A DNA stretch of 64,000 nucleotides from Cellulomonas fimi (GTDB lineage Bacteria; Actinomycetota; Actinomycetes; Actinomycetales; Cellulomonadaceae): positions 1 to 64,000 of the forward strand of contig NZ_JAPESW010000004.1 of assembly GCF_028527925.1 (NCBI RefSeq), written 5' to 3'. The position numbers were made by a program, and so were the translations under genes. The notes beneath the pieces are model-generated. The model was not told the origin of the DNA and ran no database searches. It was given only the letters and a program-made list of their open reading frames with translations. Below, one piece after another: positions 7,808 through 14,246 of this stretch. Each line of letters begins with the position of its first letter. Within the stretch, counting starts at the first letter, position 1.

Positions 7808-9541
7808 TCAGTCGGTCGTCGGGGGCACCGGGGTCGCGTGCACGGGGTCCGGCAGGACGCGGACCGCGCTGACCTCGACGAGGTCCTGCGGCTCGACCGA
7901 CGCGTTGGCGCCGTTGTTGCGCACCTCGGCGAAGGCGCCGCCCGGCATCTGGAGCGCGGTCGCGATCGTGTCGGGGTCGCCGATGACCTTCCAGACGTAC
8001 GGTGCGGACAGCGTCGTGCCGTCCAGCTGGATCGCGCCAGCGGTCCCCGTGAACGCGCTGCTCGCCGTGATCCGCTGGTCGTTGAGCTGCATCGCCTCGG
8101 CGCCCGCGTTGCGGAGCTCCTCGAGCATGTTGAGCATCGTGACGGGCTTCACCTGCGAGCCGCCGTCGCTCACCGTGACGACCACGCCTCGCCCCTCCGC
8201 GGGCAGCCTGCCCGCGAGGATGCCCTGCGTCTCGGCGCTGCGGCGCAGCGCGTCGAGCGCGGCCTGGCGGGTGTCGGAGCCCGAGAGCAGCTCGTCCCGC
8301 TCGTCGACGAGGTCGGCGCGCTCACGCTCGAGAGCGTCGCCGCGCGTCGTCGCCTCGTCGAGGATCCGCACGAGGTCGGCCTGCCGCATGCCCGACAGGC
8401 TCAGGTCGCTGGTCTGCCGGATCTGCACGGCGAGCGCGAAGCCGAGCAGCGCGCACAGGACGCCCGCGAGCACCTGCGCACGGGTGACGCGCGGGCGCAG
8501 CGCACGGCCCAGCACCGCCCAGCCGCTGCCCGGAGCCGCGGCGTCCGGCGTCGTCCGCACCACGGCCGGCGGGACGGGTGCGGCGGCGGAGGCCGCGGGC
8601 ACCACGGGCGCGGCCATGGCCTCGTCGATGCCGGCGGCGCCAGGCTCGTCGGCGAGCGCGGCGTCAGGGGATCGCTCGTCGCCGTGGCCCGCGACGGGGG
8701 CGTCCGCGCGTGCGTCCTCGTCCCGCGTGGTGTCCCCGACACCACCGTCGAAGTATCGGGCGGCGTCCGCGTCCGTGAGCGCGTGCTCGTCCCACGCGGC
8801 GGCCGGGAGGCCCTCGTCGACGTGGTCGGGGGCGTTCTCGCCGGCGGGCGCGTGCTGCTCCCACGACGGGTCCGACGGGTCCGCGACCGGTGCGTCGGCC
8901 GGCAGGTCGTGGTCCGGCGCGCCGACGGGCAGGTCGGGGTCGGACGGCTCCGCCGGCGCCGTGAGCACGGACAGGTCGTCCGCGTCCTTGCCGAGCACGT
9001 GCGCGAGGGGCGCGTCGAGCGGGCGGACGAGCGCGTCGTCGTCGACGTGCACGACGTCCTGCGGAAGCCCGCCGTCCGGACCGTCGAGGTCGCCGGTCAC
9101 CGCGGCGTGCGGCTCGGCAGCCGGGACGTCGAGGGCCGCGTCGGCGACGTCGTCGACCTGGTCGCTCGCCAGGACGTCGTCCTCGCGCGTCAGGACGTGG
9201 TCCTCGCTCGTCAGGGCGTCGCGGTTGGTGCCGGTCGGCTCCGCGGCGTCCTCGTCATCAGGCGGAAGCGGACGGAGGTCGTCGGGCGTCGCACCCGCCG
9301 GGGCGAGATCCGAGGGGTCGTCGTCGGCCGGCGGCACGACGTCCTCGGCGGCGGCGGTCGGGACGACGACCGGCTCGTCCGGGCCCGGGGCGTCGACGCT
9401 CGTCAGGTCGGTGCCCGTCTGGTCGGCGTCCGACCGATCAGCACCCGTCAGGTCGCCACTGGGCAGGTCGACGCCGGGCAGGTCGACGCTCGGCGCGTCG
9501 GCGGGCGCGTCGTCGGGGCGGTCCGGGTGCTGGTCGCTCAT
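7808..9541 (-). CDS. DUF881 membrane protein with long acidic N-terminal extension
   Basis: A 577-residue protein. The C-terminal ~240 residues are a DUF881 protein as in Rv1825/Rv1823: one membrane helix (AGVLCALLGFALAVQI, about 364-379), a coiled coil (ILDEATTRGDALERERADL), then the DUF881 domain (VVVTVSDGG, MLNMLEELRNAGAEAMQLND, APYVWKVIGDP). The first ~340 residues are extremely Asp/Glu/Ala/Pro-rich and presumably cytosolic and disordered. Residues ~18-52 run with a five-residue period (VDLPG, VDLPS, GDLTG and so on). Its ATG overlaps the stop of the small basic protein gene by 4 bases, so translation is coupled. DUF881/Sbp proteins cluster near cell-envelope or division genes; exact function is unknown. 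Confidence 0.85.
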   Translation of the reverse strand: MSDQHPDRPDDAPADAPSVDLPGVDLPSGDLTGADRSDADQTGTDLTSVDAPGPDEPVVVPTAAAEDVVPPADDDPSDLAPAGATPDDLRPLPPDDEDAAEPTGTNRDALTSEDHVLTREDDVLASDQVDDVADAALDVPAAEPHAAVTGDLDGPDGGLPQDVVHVDDDALVRPLDAPLAHVLGKDADDLSVLTAPAEPSDPDLPVGAPDHDLPADAPVADPSDPSWEQHAPAGENAPDHVDEGLPAAAWDEHALTDADAARYFDGGVGDTTRDEDARADAPVAGHGDERSPDAALADEPGAAGIDEAMAAPVVPAASAAAPVPPAVVRTTPDAAAPGSGWAVLGRALRPRVTRAQVLAGVLCALLGFALAVQIRQTSDLSLSGMRQADLVRILDEATTRGDALERERADLVDERDELLSGSDTRQAALDALRRSAETQGILAGRLPAEGRGVVVTVSDGGSQVKPVTMLNMLEELRNAGAEAMQLNDQRITASSAFTGTAGAIQLDGTTLSAPYVWKVIGDPDTIATALQMPGGAFAEVRNNGANASVEPQDLVEVSAVRVLPDPVHATPVPPTTD

Positions 9542-9870
9542 GCCTTGAACAGGTGCCGCCGGATGGAGGCGGCGTTCGAGAAGATCCGGATGCCCAGGAC
9601 GACGACGACCGCGGTCGACAGCTGCGAGCCGACGCCGAGCTGGTCGCCCAGGAAGACGATGAGGGCGGCGACCACGACGTTCGAGAGGAACGACGTGAGG
9701 AAGACGCGGTCGTCGAAGATGCCGTCGAGCATCGCCCGCAGGCCGCCGAACAGCGCGTCGAGCGCTGCGACGACCGCGATCGGCAGGTACGGCTGCAGCT
9801 CAGGGGGGACGGTGGGCTGCAGCACGAGGCCCACGACGACCCCGACGACGAGCCCGATCACTGCGATCAC
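9538..9870 (-). CDS. small basic protein family (DUF1290, Sbp)
   Basis: A 110-residue membrane protein of the small basic protein (sbp, DUF1290) family. Three hydrophobic segments are visible: VIAVIGLVVGVVVGLVL at the start, YLPIAVVAALDALFGGL, and FLSNVVVAALIVFLG followed by TAVVVVLGIRIFSNAASIRRHLF. Start GTG 9870 has GGGGAGGG upstream and overlaps the stop of the preceding DUF881 gene by 4 bases (GTGA); its own stop overlaps the next ATG by 4 bases. The flanking pair of DUF881 proteins is conserved in actinobacteria and suggests one membrane complex. Confidence 0.88.
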   Translation of the reverse strand: MIAVIGLVVGVVVGLVLQPTVPPELQPYLPIAVVAALDALFGGLRAMLDGIFDDRVFLTSFLSNVVVAALIVFLGDQLGVGSQLSTAVVVVLGIRIFSNAASIRRHLFKA

Positions 9871-10856
9871 GAACGTTCCCTCCCCGGATGACGTGCCGAC
9901 CCTGCCACACCGGCCGCCTCGTCCGCACCCTCCGTCGACGCGCCCGGGTCCTGCGTGCTCGACGACTCCTCGGTCGTCGACGACGGTGTCGGCGGGGTGA
10001 GCCGCGCGTCCTCCGGCACGGTCGCGTCGTGCAGCTTCAGCTGGCCCGTGCCGGGCAGCTCGAGCGCGGTCTGCGACGAGGTGTCGACGCCGATGTCGTA
10101 GGTGCTGCGCAGGGTCGCGAGCAGCTGTCCGGCGGAGCTGCGGGCCAGCTCCGTCTGGAGCGTGACCGGGTCGCCGACGGCCTCGACGACGTACGGGCTG
10201 ATGAGCGGCACGAGGTCCACGCGCACCACGGGTCCCGAGCTCCGGATCGCCGACGTGGCCGTGAGCCGCTCGCCGTTGATGGCGACCGCCTCGGCGCCCG
10301 ACGCCCACAGCCCGTTGACGAGCACCTGCAGGTCGAAGTCCTGCACGCGGGACGACGGGTCGTCCTCCTCCGCCTCCGGGTCGACCGGGGCGTCGGTGAG
10401 CACGATGCGCAGCCCGGGGCCGGTGACGGGCACGACCCCGGCGGCGATCTGGCTCGCCTCGAGCTCCGCGGCCAGGGCAGGGTCCACGTCGTCGAGCGCG
10501 GCCTCCTGCAGCGCGCGGACCTCGTCGCTGAGCGACGCGATGTCGCCCTCGAGCGCCTCGGCCTCGGCGTCGTGCTGCTCGATCTGGTTCTGCAGCAGGT
10601 TGCGCGCGGCGACGACCGACGGCGGAGGCGTGCGCAGCGACACGGCCGCCGTGACCGTCCCGAGCCCCAGCAGGAGACCGAGGACCAGGAGCAGCGCGGC
10701 GCCGCTGCGCGTGCGCGGCGGCCGCGTCCCCGCACGACGGCCCTCGGCCGCAGCGGCGTAGCCGGGGTCGAGCGGCCGCCGGTACACCTCGTTCAGGAGC
10801 GTCATCGACGCGTCGGGGGCGGGCCGCTGCACCGCGTCGCCGTGCCGGGACGTCAT
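9867..10856 (-). CDS. DUF881 family membrane protein
   Basis: A 329-residue paralogue of the neighbouring DUF881 protein. A basic N-terminus (about 50 residues) leads to one membrane helix (AALLLVLGLLLGLGTVTAAV), a coiled coil (NLLQNQIEQHDAEAEALEGD), and the DUF881 fold (LRIVLTDAP, LQVLVNGLWASGAEAVAING, ISPYVVEAVGDP). The tail (last ~45 residues) is Ser/Thr/Glu-rich and lies outside the domain. The start ATG 10856 overlaps the stop of the phosphatidyltransferase gene by 4 bases. The domain is predicted to lie outside the membrane, by the helix orientation with Arg/Lys before it. Confidence 0.87.
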   Translation of the reverse strand: MTSRHGDAVQRPAPDASMTLLNEVYRRPLDPGYAAAAEGRRAGTRPPRTRSGAALLLVLGLLLGLGTVTAAVSLRTPPPSVVAARNLLQNQIEQHDAEAEALEGDIASLSDEVRALQEAALDDVDPALAAELEASQIAAGVVPVTGPGLRIVLTDAPVDPEAEEDDPSSRVQDFDLQVLVNGLWASGAEAVAINGERLTATSAIRSSGPVVRVDLVPLISPYVVEAVGDPVTLQTELARSSAGQLLATLRSTYDIGVDTSSQTALELPGTGQLKLHDATVPEDARLTPPTPSSTTEESSSTQDPGASTEGADEAAGVAGSARHPGRERS

Positions 10857-11437
10857 GCCGTCGCCGCCCCGCCGTGGAGCAGGCCGCGCGCCTGCACGAG
10901 GTACAGCGCGCCGGCGAACCAGTACAGGCCCACGCCCCACAGCGCGCACGCCCAGCCCAGCACGGAGGCGACCGGCCCGAGCGGTGCCGCCCACTGGCCG
11001 AGCAGCAGCAGCGGGAAGGCGTAGAGCAGCGCGAACGTGCCGGCCTTGCCGGCCATGTGGACGGGCAGCGGACCCCAGCCGGCCCGCGCGAGCCGGACCA
11101 GGACGCCCGCGAGGAGCAGGTCGCGCGCGACGAGGACGGCGAGGAGCCACCACGGCACCGCACCGCGCCAGACGAGCCCGACCAGCGTCACGAGGATGAA
11201 GAGGCGGTCGGCGGCCGGGTCCAGCAGCTGGCCCAGCCGCGACACCTGGTGGAGCCGGCGGGCGAGCACGCCGTCGAGCCAGTCGGACGCGCCGGACACC
11301 GCCAGCACGACGACGGCCCAGCCGTCGTGCCCGGTCGCGATGAGCCAGCCGAACACCGGCACCAGCAGCAGCCGGACGAAGCTCACGAGGTTGGGCACGG
11401 TCAGCACACGGGGCGTGACGAGGTCGTTCTGGCTCAC
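10853..11437 (-). CDS. pgsA2: CDP-alcohol phosphatidyltransferase (PgsA-like)
   Basis: A 194-residue integral membrane enzyme that joins a CDP-activated lipid to an alcohol, such as glycerol 3-phosphate or inositol phosphate. The full family signature is present: Asp52, Asp55-Gly56, Ala59-Arg60, Gly69, Asp73 and Asp77, the eight-residue spacing intact. About five or six hydrophobic helices are seen. The start is a GTG at 11437 with GGGAGG just upstream. It is the first gene of the overlapping four-gene set, in the position of pgsA2 (Rv1822), so the symbol is given by order; the alcohol substrate is not proven. Confidence 0.85.
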   Translation of the reverse strand: MSQNDLVTPRVLTVPNLVSFVRLLLVPVFGWLIATGHDGWAVVVLAVSGASDWLDGVLARRLHQVSRLGQLLDPAADRLFILVTLVGLVWRGAVPWWLLAVLVARDLLLAGVLVRLARAGWGPLPVHMAGKAGTFALLYAFPLLLLGQWAAPLGPVASVLGWACALWGVGLYWFAGALYLVQARGLLHGGAATA

Positions 11438-11616
11438 TGCCTCCCCCGTCGCTCTCGGTGCTTGCGGCGACGATCCTACGGCGCTCCCCCACGCCGACCT
11501 GCCCCGCCGTCCGCACCCGCGCGTCGCACGACCGCGAGGGTGCGTGGTTCGTCCGGTCCCGTGCTGCCGGCGCGTCCGACGAGCGGTCGCGCCTCGTCGC
11601 GTGCGACGCTGCGAGC

Positions 11617-12033
11617 GTGACGCACCGCAACGACCCCGACGTGATCCGCCGTCTGCTCACGACGCCCGGCCGGTGGGCCGTCGTCGGCCTGTCGACCAAC
11701 ACCGCGCGCGCCGCCTACGGCGTCGCCGAGTTCGTGCAGGGCCGCGGCCACGAGATCGTGCCCGTGCACCCGAGCGCGCCGACCGTGCACGGCGCCGCCG
11801 GGTACGCGACGCTCGGCGAGGTGCCGGGCGACGTGGACGTGGTCGACGTGTTCGTCAACAGCGACCTCGCGGGGGCTGTCGTCGACGACGCGATCGCGAT
11901 CGGCGCCCGCGCGGTGTGGCTGCAGCTGGGCGTCGTCGACGAGGACGCGGCCGCGCGCGCCGCCGACGCCGGGCTCGACGTGGTCATGGACACCTGCCCG
12001 ATCATCGAGGCCCGACGGCTCGGGCTCGACTGA
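11617..12033 (+). CDS. CoA-binding domain protein (YccU family)
   Basis: A 138-residue single-domain Rossmann-fold protein of the CoA-binding/YccU family. Visible motifs are WAVVGLSTNTARAAYGV (nucleotide loop, about 20-36), EIVPVHPSA, VDVVDVFVNSD and AVWLQLGVVDEDAA, followed by VVMDTCPIIE near the end. It resembles the CoA-binding part of succinyl-CoA synthetase alpha without the catalytic half. Start GTG 11617 is chosen because the frame before it is Arg-rich. No enzyme activity is known for stand-alone members. Confidence 0.87.
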   Translation: MTHRNDPDVIRRLLTTPGRWAVVGLSTNTARAAYGVAEFVQGRGHEIVPVHPSAPTVHGAAGYATLGEVPGDVDVVDVFVNSDLAGAVVDDAIAIGARAVWLQLGVVDEDAAARAADAGLDVVMDTCPIIEARRLGLD

Positions 12034-12113
12034 CACCGCAGCACGTCCGCGCGCCGTGCGGCGTGTGCCCGAACTCACCTGCCGCACCACGACCATCCGC
12101 GGCCGCGCGCCCG

Positions 12114-12119
12114 TAGACT
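12114..12119 (+). promoter_or_regulatory. possible -10 box for the helicase gene
   Basis: TAGACT, with no strong -35 at the usual distance. If used, it gives a 5' leader of about 170 bases before the helicase ATG at 12296, including the hairpin at 12156-12179. Confidence 0.35.
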
Positions 12120-12155
12120 TGTCGGCGACTACCGGAGTTCGTCGCGTCCCCCGTC

Positions 12156-12179
12156 GAGCCTGCACACGTGTGCGGGCTC
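12156..12179 (+). promoter_or_regulatory. hairpin in the helicase leader
   Basis: A 24-base element with arms GAGCCTGCACAC and GTGTGCGGGCTC, paired except for one G.T pair, in the untranslated leader before the DEAD-box gene. It is a possible control hairpin (attenuator, stability or cold-responsive element). The lack of a T-run argues against simple termination. Confidence 0.45.
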
Positions 12180-12295
12180 GTGTCGTGAAGTCTGGGCACC
12201 GTCCTGGTGCCGTGGGTGTGCGGGGCAGCAGCGACCCGCCGTCCGCCGTCCCGGCGCACGGTTCAGGGCTCCCCCGCTCCACCGAACGGTTCCCC

Positions 12296-14071
12296 ATGAG
12301 CACCCTCGTGCCCCCTGCCCCCACGACCGACGAGACCGAGACCCCGACGCCCCGCTTCGACGACCTCGGCCTGCCCGCGGCGCTCGAGCGCGCGGTCGTC
12401 GACCTCGGCTTCGTCACCCCCTCCGCCATCCAGGCCCAGGCCATCCCCGCGCTGCTCGCCGGCCGCGACATCGTCGGCGTCGCCCAGACGGGCACCGGCA
12501 AGACCGCCGCGTTCGGTCTCCCGCTCCTCGCGTCGGTCGACGCGGGCACCGCCGGCGTCCAGGCCGTCGTCCTCACCCCGACGCGTGAGCTCGCGATGCA
12601 GGTCGCCGACGCGATCTCGTCGTTCGCGACGCACCTGCACGGTCTCGGCGTCGTCGCCGTCTACGGCGGTGCGCCGTTCCTCCCCCAGCAGCGCGCCCTC
12701 GCACGCGGCGCGCAGGTCGTCGTCGGCACCCCCGGCCGCGTCCTCGACCACCTCGACCGCGGCACGCTCGTCATGGACCAGGTGCGCTACCTGGTGCTCG
12801 ACGAGGCGGACGAGATGCTCCGCATGGGCTTCGCCGAGGACGTCGACCGCGTCCTGTCCTCCACCCCCGACCGCCGTCAGGTCGCCCTCTTCTCGGCCAC
12901 CATGCCGCCGCCGATCCGCCGCGTCGCCGAGCAGCACCTGCACGAGCCCGTCGAGATCACGGTCGCGCGCCAGTCGTCGACCGTGACGACCGTCCGGCAG
13001 ACCTACGCCGTCGTCCCGCACCGGCACAAGATCGGCGCGCTCGGCCGCGTCCTGTCCGTCACGGACGCCGACGCGACCATCGTCTTCGTCCGCACGCGCG
13101 GCGCGGCCGAGGAGGTCGGCAGCGCGCTCGTCGAGCGCGGGATCTCCGCCGCGCACATCTCGGGCGACGTCGCGCAGAGCGACCGCGAGAAGATCGTCGA
13201 CCGCCTGCGCACCGGCGCGCTCGACGTGCTCGTCGCGACCGACGTCGCGGCGCGCGGCCTCGACGTCGAGCGCATCGGCCTCGTCGTGAACTTCGACGTG
13301 CCGCGCGAAGCCGAGACCTACGTCCACCGCATCGGCCGCACGGGCCGCGCCGGCCGTGAGGGCGAGGCGCTCTCGTTCGTCACGCCGTCCGAGCAGTCCC
13401 GCCTGCGCGGCATCGAGCGCACGACCCGCGTGCCGCTCGAGCAGGTCACGATCCCCTCGCCCGCCGAGGTCAGCGCGCACCGCGTGACGCGTCTGCTCGA
13501 CCGGGCCCCGGAGCGTGCCGCGCTCGGCCGCCTCGACGTCTACCGCGACGCGATCACCGCGCACCTCGCCGCGCACCCCGAGACCGACCCGGTCGAGCTG
13601 CTCGCCGCGGTCGCGGCGCTCGCGGTCGGCGACGAGGGTCCGGCGGCCCGCACGGGCGACGACCTCGACGACGCGCTCGAGCGCGCGCGCCTGGTCCCGG
13701 GCAAGCACGAGCGCACCGTGGGCCACGACGAGCGTCCCCCGCGTGAGCGTCGCCGCAGCGACACCCACATCGCGGGTGGTCCGCCGCGCTGGCGTGTGGC
13801 GGTCGGCCACCGCGACGGTCTCCAGCCGGGCGCCCTGGTGGGCGCGCTCACCGGCGAGGGCGGCCTGAGCGGCAAGGACGTCGGCAAGATCGACATCTTC
13901 GGCAGCTTCGCGCTCGTCGACATCCCCGGTGGGCTCACGCCCGACGTGGTCGACCGCCTCACGCGCACGCGTGTCGCCGGGCGACCACTGCGGATCCGCC
14001 TGGACACGGGTCCGCGCCCGGGTCACGGCGCCTCGCGGCCGTCGCACGGCCCGCACCGCGGCCGCTCCTGA
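12296..14071 (+). CDS. DEAD-box ATP-dependent RNA helicase with DbpA domain
   Basis: A 591-residue RNA helicase that unwinds RNA duplexes at the cost of ATP, likely in ribosome assembly, RNA decay or cold adaptation. All helicase motifs are visible: Q motif FVTPSAIQAQ (39-48), motif I AQTGTGKT (63-70), PTRELA (95-100), DEAD (169-172), SAT (200-202), ATDVAARGLD and HRIGRTGRAG. After residue ~430 a variable region leads to a C-terminal DbpA-type RNA-binding domain (WRVAVGHRDGLQPGALVGAL, KIDIFGSFALVDI). ATG 12296 is the first start that fits the family. A perfect 15-base-pair hairpin follows the gene. Confidence 0.95.
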   Translation: MSTLVPPAPTTDETETPTPRFDDLGLPAALERAVVDLGFVTPSAIQAQAIPALLAGRDIVGVAQTGTGKTAAFGLPLLASVDAGTAGVQAVVLTPTRELAMQVADAISSFATHLHGLGVVAVYGGAPFLPQQRALARGAQVVVGTPGRVLDHLDRGTLVMDQVRYLVLDEADEMLRMGFAEDVDRVLSSTPDRRQVALFSATMPPPIRRVAEQHLHEPVEITVARQSSTVTTVRQTYAVVPHRHKIGALGRVLSVTDADATIVFVRTRGAAEEVGSALVERGISAAHISGDVAQSDREKIVDRLRTGALDVLVATDVAARGLDVERIGLVVNFDVPREAETYVHRIGRTGRAGREGEALSFVTPSEQSRLRGIERTTRVPLEQVTIPSPAEVSAHRVTRLLDRAPERAALGRLDVYRDAITAHLAAHPETDPVELLAAVAALAVGDEGPAARTGDDLDDALERARLVPGKHERTVGHDERPPRERRRSDTHIAGGPPRWRVAVGHRDGLQPGALVGALTGEGGLSGKDVGKIDIFGSFALVDIPGGLTPDVVDRLTRTRVAGRPLRIRLDTGPRPGHGASRPSHGPHRGRS

Positions 14072-14110
14072 CACGTCCGCCGACCGGTCCTGACCGGACG
14101 GCGCACAGCA

Positions 14111-14145
14111 CGACGCCCCGCGGCTCATGCAGCCGCGGGGCGTCG
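14111..14145. terminator. strong hairpin terminator, convergent genes
   Basis: A perfect 15-base-pair stem (CGACGCCCCGCGGCT and its complement) with loop CATGC, lying between the helicase and the convergent PAS/GGDEF gene. It can serve both strands. Typical for high-GC actinobacteria, there is no T-run. Confidence 0.8.
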
Positions 14146-14246
14146 TCGTCTCTCCGGACCTCGGGGCGGCCGTCCTGGCCGCGCTACCGCGCGCACCGGC
14201 CACGGGTCCCGGTGTCGCCGGTCTCGCGGACGCGGCGGGGAGCCCG

